From Glandiceps talaboti (lineage: Eukaryota > Hemichordata > Enteropneusta > Spengelidae): a DNA stretch of 64,000 nucleotides. Location of the stretch: contig NC_135570.1 in NCBI RefSeq assembly GCF_964340395.1, positions 17,962,821 through 18,026,820 of the forward strand, in the 5' to 3' direction. Both the position numbers and the translations under genes were made by a program. Under the pieces are notes generated by a model, which saw only the letters and a list, made by a program, of their open reading frames with translations, searched no databases and was not told where the DNA came from. Positions within the stretch are counted from its first letter, which is position 1. The number at the start of each line of letters is the position of its first letter. This document shows, in pieces, positions 11,868 to 23,450 of the stretch.

Positions 11868-14230
11868 GAACTTAGGTAACCAAAATATGGGTTGAACTTT
11901 GGTAACGAAAATATGGGTTGAACTTAGGTAACCAAAATATGGGTTGAACTTAGGTAACCAAAATATGGATTGAACTTAGGTAACCAAGATATGGGTTGAA
12001 CTTAAGTAACCAAGATATGGGTTGAACTTAGGTAACCAAAATATGGGTTGAACTTAGGTAACCAAGATATGGGTTGAACTTGAGTAACGAAAATATGGGT
12101 TGAACTTAGGTAACCAAAATATGGGTTGAACTTAGGTAACCAAGATATGGGTTGAACTTAGGTAACCAAGATATGGGTTGAACTTAGGTAACCAAAATAT
12201 GGGTTGAACTTAGGTAACCAAGATATGGGTTGAACTTAGGTAACGAAAATATGGGTTGAACTTAGGTAACCAAGATATGGGTTGAACTTAGGTAACCAAG
12301 ATATGGGTTGAACTTAGGTAACCAAGATATGGGTTGAACTTAGGTAACGAAAATATGGGTTGAACTTAGGTAACGAAAATATGAGTTGAACTTTGGTAAC
12401 GAAAATATGGGTTGAACTTAGGTAACCAAAATATGGGTTGAACTTAGGTATCCAAAATATGGGTTGAACTTAGGTAACCAAGATATGGGTTGAACTTAGG
12501 TAACCAAAATATGGGTTGAACTTTGGTAACCAAAATATGGGTTGAACTTAGGTAACCAAAATATGGGTTGAACTTAGGTAACCAAGATATGGGTTGAACT
12601 TAGGTAACCAAAATATGGGTTGAACTTAGGTAACCAAAATATGGGTTGAACTTAGGTAACCAAAATATGGGTTGAACTTAGGTAACCAAGATATGGGTTG
12701 AACTTGAGTAACGAAAATATGGGTTGAACTTAGGTAACCAAAATATGGGTTGAACTTAGGTAACCAAGATATGGGTTGAACTTAGGTAACCAAGATATGG
12801 GTTGAACTTAGGTAACCAAAATATGGGTTGAACTTAGGTAACCAAGATATGGGTTGAACTTAGGTAACGAAAATATGGGTTGAACTTAGGTAACCAAGAT
12901 ATGGGTTGAACTTAGGTAACCAAGATATGGGTTGAACTTAGGTAACCAAGATATGGGTTGAACTTAGGTAACGAAAATATGGGTTGAACTTAGGTAACGA
13001 AAATATGGGTTGAACTTTGGTAACGAAAATATGGGTTGAACTTAGGTAACCAAAATATGGGTTGAACTTAGGTATCCAAAATATGGGTTGAACTTAGGTA
13101 ACCAAGATATGGGTTGAACTTAGGTAACCAAAATATGGGTTGAACTTTGGTAACCAAAATATGGGTTGAACTTAGGTAACCAAAATATGGGTTGAACTTA
13201 GGTAACCAAAATATGGGTTGAACTTAGGTAACCAAAATATGGGTTGAACTTAGGTAACCAAAATATGGGTTGAACTTTGGTAACCAAAATATGGGTTGAA
13301 CTTAGGTAACCAAAATATGGGTTGAACTTAGGTAACCAAAATATGGGTTGAACTTAGGTAACCAAAATATGGGTTGAACTTAGGTAACCAAAATATGGGT
13401 TGAACTTTGGTAACGAAAATATGGGTTGAACTTAGGTAACCAAAATATGTGTTGAACTTAGGTATCCAAAATATGGGTTGAACTTAGGTAACCAAGATAT
13501 GGGTTGAACTTAGGTAACCAAAATATGGGTTGAATTTGGTAACCAAAATATGGGTTGAACTTAGGTAACCAAAATATGGGTTGAACTTAGGTAACCAAAA
13601 TATGGGTTGAACTTAGGTAACCAAAATATGGGTTGAACTTAGGTAACCAAAATATGGGTTGAACTTAGGCAACCAAAATATGGGTTGAACTTAGGTAACC
13701 AAAATATGGGTTGAACTTAGGTAACCAAAATATGGGTTGAACTTTGGTAACCAAAATATGGGTTGAACTTTGGTAACCAAAATATGGGTTGAACTTTGGT
13801 AACCAAAATATGGGTTGAACTTAGGTAACCAAAATATGGGTTGAACTTAGGTAACCAAAATATGGGTTGAACTTAGGTAACCAAAATATGGGTTGAACTT
13901 AGGTAACCAAAATATGGGTTGTACTTTGGTAACCAAAATATGGGTTGAACTTAGGTAACCAAAATATGGGTTGAACTTTGGTAACCAAAATATGGGTTGA
14001 ACTTTGGTAACCAAAATATGGGTTGAACTTTGGTAACCAAAATATGGGTTGAACTTAGGTAACCAAAATATGGGTTGAACCTAGGTAACCAAAATATGGG
14101 TTGAACTTAGGTAACCAAAATATGGGTTGAACTTAGGTAACCAAAATATGTGTTGTACTTTGGTAACGAAAATATGGGTTGAACTTAGGTAACCAAGATA
14201 TGGGTTGAACTTAGGTAATGAAAATATGGC
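11868..14230. repeat. 26-bp minisatellite B in the METTL14 last intron, about 90 units
   Basis: The unit contains GGGTTGAACTTAGGTAACCA followed by an A-rich stretch. The private variant TTGAGTAACG occurs at about 12080 and again 624 bp (24 units) later, marking a block duplication. The array ends about 60 bp before the last METTL14 exon. Its unit differs from array A despite the same 26-bp period. Confidence 0.96.
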
Positions 14231-14292
14231 ACATTTTAATTAGGAATTATAAGTTACATTCTCAAGATGAATATTTCTTTATTTATTGATAG

Positions 14293-14603
14293 GTTGGTTA
14301 ACAGTTGGACCACAATTGACAAATAGTAATTATAACAGTGAATCATACACATCTAACTTTAACAAAACACCTACTGGATTCCTGACTGGCTGCTCAGAAG
14401 AAATTGAAAGACTTCGACCAAAATCTCCTCCACCAAAAATCAAAGAAAGGGGAAACCAAGGACCTATTGGTAGAGGTGGAGGTAGGGGTGGTGCACCTCA
14501 GCAGGGGCCATGGATGGGGGGTCGAGGAGGTGGGATGGGAGGAAGGGGTGGTTTTGGTGGTAGGGGTAGAGGGCTACATAGAGGTGGATTTCAACAACGA
14601 TAA
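14293..14603 (+). CDS. METTL14: METTL14, last exon with RGG-rich C-terminus
   Basis: The exon follows the acceptor TTTATTGATAG at 14292 and completes the split Gly codon, giving [20 protein letters not shown], then [18 protein letters not shown] and a glycine/arginine tail ([35 protein letters not shown]) ending in TAA at 14601-14603. The RGG tail is characteristic of METTL14 and takes part in RNA binding and arginine methylation in known orthologues. The tail is compositionally simple but of about normal length. The distance to the previous exon, 7.8 kb, is almost wholly tandem repeat. Confidence 0.97.
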
Positions 14604-14865
14604 CATAATAAGTCATTCGGTTCACCAATTCATACCAAAATGTAAGAGTTGACTTCACCCAGGGCTTGTGTTTACAGTCAATATTTTGTTTATATGTGAA
14701 TTTAAGATATCATTTTTTTATATTTCAATTATTGTGTTGTCAGGATAGAAAGTAGACTCATTAATGACACAAAGGACTTTTAAGATTATCAGCTAATTAG
14801 TTCCAGGACGCCCTCTAAGGGCAACCTGTAACTTGTGTTTTACTGAGGTTTCTCACTTTCTATCC

Positions 14866-14934
14866 ACTTCCGGTTTACAACTCTGTAGGGGGTCCTCACG
14901 CAGTTTTCTTCCGGGTTTCCCAGCATGCATTGCG
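14866..14934. promoter_or_regulatory. ETS-like and ZNF143/Staf-like motifs
   Basis: CACTTCCGG at 14866-14874 and TCTTCCGGG around 14907-14915 match ETS sites. TTCCCAGCATGCATTGCG at 14917-14934 closely matches the ZNF143/Staf consensus (CCCA-x-x-ATGCA-x-x-G), which is typical of animal housekeeping promoters. Which transcript it would drive is unknown. Confidence 0.45.
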
Positions 14935-15512
14935 ACAAACGCGAGTCATGTGGGACCCCCTACCTCCGTTGCTATTTGCATAAGCTAAAAACTTTTGATA
15001 GCTGACAATATTGTGTTGTAGGTGGTACTGTCCTAAAAGTTGTGCAGTTGAGGGGTCGTGTTTAAATGCTGAGTCCAAAGGTTACGTGTTTACACATTCA
15101 AATTTCAATGATTCATATTTTGGTTACTTTGATCGTAACACAAATTTGAAAACGCGAAAATTGTTTTTAACGGATAGCAAAATATTTCATCATGTGGGAC
15201 ACATTGCTCAGTTTTTAACAGTATTAGGTAAATTGACTGCAAACTAAATTCACAAGTGCAAGTCAAAACTACATGTACGGAAAGTACAGTACTTCCAGTG
15301 ACCTTGCACTGTACAAGTACACGATTTCTTGTGTTCAAGATCGTTCAATGATTTTCTATCCACACCCCTTGAAAGTATGAACGGCTAAAGCTCTTTGATG
15401 ATGAATATTAAACTTCTCCTATTTACGAAATCCATCTGTATTTACCAAAAACAATCCGCATAGATTCGCCAACATACAAGCACACGACATGTGCTTCCAC
15501 GTGTAAACTTAC

Positions 15513-15605
15513 TCCTCCTGGCCGATCGGGCCGGTCCTTCAGGTACAGCGACTTGCTCCGAAGTCGAGCATACTTGACTACTACTACGTGGTAGCGGTAT
15601 ACCAA
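15513..15605 (-). CDS. Possible first coding exon, unrecognised
   Basis: The ATG at 15605 (- strand) opens 31 codons ending DRPDRPGG directly before GTAAGT, phase 0. The peptide is basic and not low-complexity, and the local sequence is CpG-richer than the surroundings. No further exon was identified between here and METTL14, and a chance frame is quite possible. Confidence 0.2.
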
Positions 15606-15659
15606 TTGAGTCTAGTTTTTGTCTAGTGACAAATTTGTTTGTCAATGACGTCTTTCGAC

Positions 15660-16442
15660 ATCAATATTATTAGTATATCTTATGGATTGGGTTCCATCTG
15701 TCCGTGCGTCCGTCCGGCCATCCGCAACCGTTTCTTGGGGATGCCTGGACCGATTTTTTTCAAACGTGGTACAGGGGCAACATACTATGACATAAATATG
15801 CACGTCAATTTTTTTTATAATACGATCCAATATGGCCGCCTAGCAGATCATGCTTGAACAAATCTCATTCAAAGTTGGTATTAGCACAGTGTTCTATGAC
15901 ATACATTTGCATATCCATTTTCGTCATGATACAATCCGATATGGCTGCCTGGCAGCCATTTTGTTTGCGAATTTCCCATGTCCATAGCCATAACTCAGAC
16001 ATGCTTCAAAAAATCTCATTCAAAGTTGGTATTAGGACAGTGTTCTATGACATACATGTGCATATCCATTTTCATCATGATACAATCCAATATGGCTGCC
16101 TGCAGCCATTTTGTTTGCGAATTTTCCATGTCCAAAGCCATAACTCAGACATGCTTGAACATATCTCGTTCAAAGTTGGTATTAGGACAGTGTTCTATGA
16201 CATACATGTGCATATCCATTTTCATCTTGATACAATCCGATATGGCTGCCTGGCAGCCATTTTGTTGGCACAGTTTTCATGTCCAAAGTCATAACTCAGA
16301 CATGCTTGAACAGAGTAATGATAGCAAAAACAACCATATGAGGCCAAACAACATTAACCAGGTTTGAAAATGACAACATAAACTGCCAGTTCCTTAAAAC
16401 CCAATCATAGCGGGGACTATGTCATTTTCAATGACTTGTTTA
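15660..16442 (+). mobile_element. 151-bp-unit repeat element, copy 1 (5' end altered)
   Basis: The head sequence TTATGGATTGGGTTCC and the CCGTTTCTTGG block lead into about three 151-bp units (GAACA-x-ATCTC-x-TTCAAAGTTGG, TATGGCCGCC/TATGGCTGCC, CAGCCATTTTGTTTG). It ends with AACCCAATCATAGCGGGGAC and the hairpin GTCATT-x3-AATGAC. The hairpin-forming AGTCCCCG head seen in the other two copies is missing. Frames across it are artefacts. Confidence 0.85.
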
Positions 16443-16826
16443 AACAATTCAAGACGTTTTTATCGTGTTATTCTGAGTGAAATGAATGTCAACAGCAATT
16501 TACAGAGAGTTCGAGATACGTACATGTATATGTGGAGAGTGGCACGTACGTCATATCAGCAAAGACACGACTACCAAAAACTAACTAATTTGACAGAAGA
16601 CATGTTTATTTGTACAAAACTGTCGAATCAAAATCATGTTTTTACTATGTGCTTGTTATTGGTACATGGTGTTGCATGTAGCATGTTTCTCTCTGACGGA
16701 GGTATTAGAGTCCTCAATAACTTTTCCTTATTTTTCTTAGATGCTAACTCAGACAGAGCCTTCATGCTTGTTCTTACCTTACTGTGCCCTGGAACTACGC
16801 TTTTGCTTGCAAATGCATACTAGTTT

Positions 16827-16871
<45 letters not shown>

Positions 16872-17090
16872 TATACTGCTGAATAATGCTGTAGTGTTTA
16901 GTGTTTAGTTTACTTTTGTGTATCCTGTGTAACTACCAATAAATCCACTCTACTAGTCTGATTGTAGTAAGGCCATACAGTGACATTAAAGTTAGGCCAA
17001 GAAAAAAATGGTTGTTTCTCATCCCAGGGAAATGCAAAAGTGATGTGGTGTGGTTTTTTTTTAGCACAACTAAACCTTATGGTTCAGTAG
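16443..17090. other. Intergenic DNA with (TA)n
   Basis: No gene recognised. A frame at 16419-16823 has no known domain and overlaps the end of the repeat element. A TA dinucleotide repeat occupies about 16832-16869. AATAAA occurs near 16939. Confidence 0.5.
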
Positions 17091-17109
17091 TGCTATAGGC
17101 ATGGCAAAG

Positions 17110-17140
<31 letters not shown>

Positions 17141-17142
17141 GG

Positions 17143-17201
<59 letters not shown>

Positions 17202-18582
17202 CAACTTAAAGTCAAAAACTACTAGACGAATTGCTTTAATATTTGGTTACTTCTGGTGTCTAGTTGGGAAATTGTTCAAATGAAAATGATTGCATCAGAG
17301 ATGTGGGTTTTGGGTCAAAAAATGTGATTTTAGCTTTAAAAAAAAACTACTGGGCAGATTGGCATGAAATTTTGTAGGAATATTGTTAAGGGTGAGTAAA
17401 TTTAGATTTTGTTCATGACATGATGACTCCCTTAGTAATATGCAAATTAGGACTATAAATGTGTCTTTTTGGTCAGAAACCTATAATTCCAAAACTACTC
17501 AGCAGATTGGGCTGAAATTGAAGAGGGATGCATCTGTGGGTGTATAGATGAAGAAATATTACCATATAATGATCTCATCAGTAATATGCAAATTAGGTGT
17601 AAAAATGTGAAGTGTTATTATGCAGATTTCTTCAATATATTTTGACACAATTGGCCCTAGCAACCATGATGACACCCTTAGCAACAACCAAATGGCAGTA
17701 TATTTTGGTCAAATAATGACATCATCTGGTAGGCAAGTGAGTAAACATTCAAAAAATGTAGGCAAATATCTTTAGCAACCATGACCATGCCCATAGCAAC
17801 AGTCAAACGGTCATGTATTTCACAAAGATAACAGGGACTAATAGACAATTGAATAAACATTCAAAAAAAATATATGTAAATTTGCCCAGCAACAACACCA
17901 TGCTCACCAAATAATCACGTATTCTGCAAAGAACAACAACACAAAAGACAAATGAATAAACATTCAAAACATGTATGCAAATGTGCCTAGCAACAAGACC
18001 ACACTCATAGCAACAGCCAAATAATCACGTAAATTGCAAAGATAACAGGAATTGAAAGACAAATGAATAAACATTCAAAAAATGTAAGCAAATGTACCTA
18101 GCAACAAGACCACGCCCATAGCAACAGCCAAATGATCACATATATTGTGAAGATAACAGCAGGGATTAATAGACAATTGAATAAACATTCAAAAAATGTA
18201 TGTATATTTGCCTAGCAACAAGACCATGCCCACAGAAACAGTCCAATGATCACGTATATTGTGAAGATAACGAAGATTAATAGACAAATGAATAAATATT
18301 TAAAAATGTATGCAAATGTGCCTAGCAACAAAACCACGCCCATAGCAACAGGCAAATGATCACGTATGTTGCAAAAATGATATCAGGAATTCATACACAG
18401 GTGAACAAAAACATTAACAAATGTATGCAAATATATCTAGCAACATGACCACGCCCCTAACAACAGCCAAATAATCGTGTATATCGCAAAGATAGCAACA
18501 TGGTTGGATAGCCAACTGGATAGTCATTCAGCAAATGAACACCTATTGTTAGCATGGACTGGCATATAGATAAACATTTTTA
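17091..18582 (+). repeat. Dispersed repeat family with internal ~110-bp tandem units, interrupted copy
   Basis: It begins near a TGTC repeat and a (GT)n tract (about 17110-17198), then has the shared segment TTGGGAAATTGTTCAAATGA, then several diverged units with CCTAGCAACAAGACCA, CCATAGCAACAG and AATAAACATTCAAAAAATG. Other copies are at about 27600-28610 and 39850-40165. The element is cut at 18582 by the insertion of the 151-bp-unit element and resumes at 20369 (TTGTGCTACAACGCCATTGG). Confidence 0.8.
18201..18272 (+). repeat. 72-bp donor segment of an exact local copy
   Basis: The 72 bases here, starting TGTATATTTGCCTAGCAACA, are identical to 18647-18718, which lie inside the neighbouring inserted element. 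Confidence 0.97.
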
Positions 18583-20368
18583 GTCCCCGCCGGACGAAGT
18601 CCGGGACGGGGACTTATGGATTGGGTTCCGTCTGTCCGTGTGTCCGTGTATATTTGCCTAGCAACAAGACCATGCCCACAGAAACAGTCCAATGATCACG
18701 TATATTGTGAAGATAACGTCCGTCCGTCCGTCCGCCCACAGCCGTTTCTTGGAGATGACCTATTTTTTTCAAACTTGGTACAGGGGCAACATACAGTGGC
18801 ATACATATGCACGTCAATTTGTTTCATGATACGATCCAATATGGCCGCCTAGCAGCCATTTTGTTTGCAAATTTTCCCTGTCTCAAGCCATAACTCAAAC
18901 ATGCTTGAACAGATCTCATTCAAAGTTGGTATTAGGACAGTGTTCTATGACATACATGTGCATATCCATTTTTGTCGTGATACGATCCAATATGGCTGCC
19001 TGGCAGCCATTTTGTTTGTGAATTTTCCATGTCCAAAGCCATAACTCAGACATGCTTGAACAGATCTCATTCAAAGTTGGTATTAGGACAGTGTTCTATA
19101 ACATACATGTGCAAATTCATTGTTGGTGTGATACGATCCAATATGGCCGCCTGGCAGCCATTTTGTTTGCGATTTTTCTATGTCCAAAGCCATAACTCAG
19201 ACATGCTTGAACAGATCACATTCAAAGTTGGTATTAGGACAGTGTTCTATGACATACATGTGCAAATTCATTGTTGTTGTGATACGATCCAATATGGCCG
19301 CCTGGCAGCCATTTTGTTTGCGATTTTTATATGTCCAAAGCCATAACTCAGACATGCTTGAACAGATCACATTCAAAGTTGGTATTAGGACAGTGTTCTA
19401 TGACATACATGTGCATATTCATTGTTATTGTGATACGATCCAATATGGCCGCCTGGCAGCCATTTTGTTTGCGATTTTTCTATGTCCAAAGCCATAACTC
19501 AGACATGCTTGAACAGATCACATTCAAAGTTGGTATTAGGACAGTGTTCTATGACATACATGTGCAAATTCATTGTTGTTGTGATACGATCCAATATGGC
19601 CGCCTGGCAGCCATTTTGTTTGCGATTTTTATATGTCCAAAGCCATAACTCAGACATGCTTGAACAGATCACATTCAAAGTTGGTATTAGGACAGTGTTC
19701 TATGACATACATGTGCATATTCATTGTTATTGTGATACGATCCAATATGGCCGCCTGGCAGCCATTTTGTTTGCGATTTTTCCATGTCCAAAGCCATAAC
19801 TCAGACATGCTTGAACAGATCTCATTCAAAGTTGGTATTAGGACAGTGTTCTATGATATACATGTGCATATCCATTTTCGTCGTGATACGATCCAATATG
19901 GCTGCCTGGCAGCCATTTTGTTTGTGAATTTTCCATGTCCAAAGCCATAACTCAGACATGCTTGAACAGATCTCATTCAAAGTTGGCATTAGGACAGTGT
20001 TCTATAACATACATGTGCAAATTCATTGTTGTTGTGATACGATCCAATATGGCCGCCTGGCAGCCATTTTGTTTGCGATTTTTCTATGTCCAAAGCCATA
20101 ACTCAGACATGCTTGAACAGATCACATTCAAAGTTGGTATTAGGACAGTGTTCTATGACATACATGTGCATATCCATTTTCATCGTGATATGATCCCCCA
20201 TACCCGACCAATCCTTTATTGTTGTAGGCATGTTCCATGTCCAACAAGCAGACACAACATATCTAAGTCTGTTTGATTTAGGTTCACAAGTGTTGTTGTG
20301 TGATCAGAGTAGTGATAATTCCTTAAAACCCAATCATAGCGGGGACTATGTCATTCTCAATGACTTGT
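18583..20368 (+). mobile_element. TA-flanked element with 151-bp tandem core, copy 2
   Basis: The left end AGTCCCCG...CGGGGACT forms a stem with the loop around GAA. The right end carries AACCCAATCATAGCGGGGAC and the GTCATT/AATGAC hairpin. The ends are flanked by TA at 18581-18582 and 20369-20370. The host repeat is continuous as CATTTTTAAAAACTG at 28189-28203, which serves as an empty site. The core has about nine 151-bp units. From about 19178 they alternate between two subtypes (GTGCAAATTCATTG and GTGCATATTCATTG), giving a 302-bp higher-order period. No transposase frame is present, so the element is non-autonomous. Confidence 0.85.
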
Positions 20369-20467
20369 TAAAAACTACAGTTGTGCTACAACGCCATTGG
20401 TGGTATTTAAACTGGCATTTTCATATGCACTTCACAGGTTTTGTAACTCTGAAACATGTTCTCAGGT

Positions 20468-20710
20468 GATGCAGGCAGGGATGAGAAACAAAACACTTTA
20501 TTTATATGGCCTTAGTCTCAGTTTCCATGATATGAACAACTGTAAAGAATGTAGGCAGAGATGAGAAACAAACACTTTATTTATATGGCCTTAGTTTCAT
20601 TTTCCATGATATGAACATCTGTAAAGAATGTAGGCAGAGATGAGAAACAAAACACTTTATTTATATGGTCTGTCTCAGTTTCCATGATATGAACATTAGT
20701 AAAGAATTTA
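20468..20710. repeat. ~82-bp tandem repeat, 3 units
   Basis: Units carry GATGAGAAACAAAACACTTT, TTTATATGGCCTTAGT and TTTCCATGATATGAAC, three times with some divergence. Confidence 0.85.
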
Positions 20711-20934
20711 ATGTAGATTTATAAAGAACAGTTTGGAGTGAGTCAGTTTTCTTTATTTCGCAGTTATACGCTCTGTTTGTATGGCCATCTTGGCTCAGTG
20801 GTTGTCCAGTAAGATTACCCCAGTATATTGATATTAGCCATGTCAAAGTGATTTTATAAAGTAAGACTAGTTGATGTTTACCTTTAACAATAAAAGACAA
20901 TAAAAATAGAAATTAATCTTGTTATAGTCCGTTA

Positions 20935-22376
20935 TTTACTGCAAATACCCCAAATGCATATACCCCAAAATACCTTGAAATCTATTGATTGCCATAGTAA
21001 CCACCATCTGATATAGTCTCATTTACTGCATATATCCCAGAATACCCTTTGAAATCCATTGATTGCCATAGTAACCACCATCTGATATGGTCTGTCATTT
21101 ACTGCATGTACCCCAAAATACCCTTTGAAATCCATTGATTGCCATAATAACCACCATCTGATATGGTCTGTCATTTACTGCATATACATGTTCCCCAAAA
21201 TACCCTTTGAAATCTATTGATTGCCATAGTAACTACCATCTGATATGGTCTGTCATTTACTGCATATACATGTTCCCCAAAATACCCTTTGAAATCTATT
21301 GATTGCCATAGTAACCACCATCTGATATGCTCTTGTCATTTACTGCATATACATGTTCCCCAAAATACCCTTTGAAATCCATTGATTGCCATAGTAACCA
21401 CCATCTGATATGGTCTGTCATTTACTGCATATACATGTTCCCCAAAATACCCTTTGAAATCCATTGATTGCCACAGTAACCACCATCTGATATGGTCTGT
21501 CATTTACTGCATATACATGTACCCCAAAATACCCTTTGAAATCCATTGATTGCCATAGTAACTACCATCTGATATGGTCTGTCATTTACTGCATATACAT
21601 GTTCCCCAAAATACCTTTTGAAATCCATTGATTGCCATAGTAACTACCATCTGGTATGGTCTGTCATTTACTGCATATACATGTACCCCAAAATACCCTT
21701 TGAAATCCATTGATTGCCATAGTAACCACCATCTGATATGGTCTCATTTACTGCATATACATGTTCCCCAAAATACCCTTTGAAATCCATTGATTGCTAT
21801 AGTAACCACCATCTGGTATGGTCTGTCATTTACTGCATATACATGTACCCCAAAATACCTTTTGAAATCCATTGATTGCCATAGTAACCACCATCTGGTA
21901 TGGTCTGTCATTTACTGCATATACACATTCCCCAAAATACCCTTTGAAATCCATTGATTGTCATAGTAACCACCGTCTGATATGGTCTGTCATTTACTGC
22001 ATATACATGTACCCCAGAATACCCTTTGAAATCCATTGATTGCCATAGTAACCACCATCCGGTATGGTCTGTCATTTACTGCATATACATGTACCCCAGA
22101 ATACCCTTTGAAATCCATTGATTGCCATAGTAACCACCATCTGGTATGGTCTGTCATTTACTGCATATACATGTACCCCAAAATACCCTTTGAAATCCAT
22201 TGATTGCCATAGTAACCACCATCTGATATGGTCTGTCATTTACTGCATATACATGTACCCCAGAATACCCTTTGAAATCCATTGATTGCCATAGTAACCA
22301 CCATCTGGTATGGTCTGTCATTTACTGCATATACATGTACCCCAAAATACCCTTTGAAATCCATTGATTGCCATGG
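20935..22376. repeat. 82-bp minisatellite, about 17 units
   Basis: The unit contains CATTTACTGCATATACATGT, AAATACCCTTTGAAATC, ATTGATTGCCATAGTAAC and CACCATCTGATATGGTCTGT. The first units are shorter and more diverged; the array stops at TTGCCATGG near 22376. Confidence 0.95.
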
Positions 22377-23020
22377 CAGTAAATCAGAGCCGTTTCAGAT
22401 TACCCACCCAGATGTTCCAAATACATCAGTGTACTTGCATAGTATGCAGTTGTGCTTCAATGACATTGACGTTAAGTGTTGTAATGTAAAATGGCAATTA
22501 CATAATGTAGTCAGATGCCCAGTATGACACAATCTAATTAAAATCAGACATGGGAATACAGTTCCATTGCTTTATATACCTCTAATTCCTTCATATATCA
22601 TTGTTTTCTTTTTGGTTGCTCTGGGAGTGAGCCTTGGGAAAGGTGCACACTCCCAGAACAACAAAATCAAAAACAAATGACAATGTAGGAAGGAAACAGA
22701 GATAACAGTAATCAAATCATATATTTAATTCCTACATCAGATTGAGGATGATCGTATCTTTTTTTGTATACATTGTAAAAATATATAGAATTATGCAGAG
22801 GGAAATTTACAAGGTCAAATAATAATTACACGGTCAAATAATAATTTATACCTAACATATTTGGTCACTGTTACTGTCCTTGTCAGAAATGTAGAATGAT
22901 GGAGTGAAGGCAATTGTGTCTTTGAAATATGAAACTTTAATGCAATTGTAAAATCTAACTACTCACTTAAATAAAAACAAAATATATAGCACTGGAAAGT
23001 AACATACCATACAAAAGAAC
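22377..23020. other. Non-coding interval
   Basis: AT-rich unique sequence. No gene recognised; open frames are short and of no clear composition. Confidence 0.5.
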
Positions 23021-23450
23021 CTGGGCAGGACCCGGCAGGTGTCTGTTACCTAGCTATCTGGGCAGGACCCGGCAGGTGTCTGTCACCTAGCTATCTGGGT
23101 AGGACCTGGCAGGTGTCTGTCACCTAGCTATTTGGGGAGGACCTGGCAGGTGTCTGTCACCTAGCTATCTGGGGAGGACCTGGCAGGTGTCTGTCACCTA
23201 GCTATCTGGGGAGGACCTGGCAGGTGTCTGTCACCTAGCTATCTGGGCAGGACCCGGCAGGTGTCTGTCACCTAGCTATCTGGGGAGGACCTGGCAGGTG
23301 TCTGTCACCTAGCTATCTGGGGAGGACCTGGCAGGTGTCTGTCACCTATCTGTCTGGGGAGAACCTGGCAGGTGTCTGCCACCTATCTGTCTGGGGAGAA
23401 CCTGGCAGGTGTCTGCCACCAATCTGTCTGGGGAGGACCCGGCAGACATA
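23020..23450. repeat. 37-bp minisatellite, about 11 units
   Basis: The unit contains GGCAGGTGTCTGTCACCTAG and GGACC(C/T)GGCAGGTGTC. It is GC-richer than the surroundings and contains the near-palindromic AGGTGTCTGTCACCT. Confidence 0.93.

Larger units (their letters stand above)
14604..15640. other. METTL14 3' flank with promoter-like segment
   Basis: The first few hundred bases are probably 3' UTR; I see no nearby canonical AATAAA. From about 14860 the sequence becomes richer in CpG and has ETS-like and ZNF143-like motifs. On the - strand a frame starting at 15605 (MVYRYHVVVVKYARLRSKSL, about 31 codons) ends at a GTAAGT donor (15507-15512). That would fit a first exon, but I do not recognise the peptide. 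Confidence 0.4.

Noticed and set aside
17101-17283. Short Cys/Val-rich protein
   Set aside because: Translation of TGTC and (GT)n microsatellites; same for 31728-31990.
18614-20276. Series of ~105-codon frames (MSKAITQTCLNRSHSKL type)
   Set aside because: Each is one reading of consecutive 151-bp units, offset by exactly 151 bp; same for 15854-16367 and 33171-33775.
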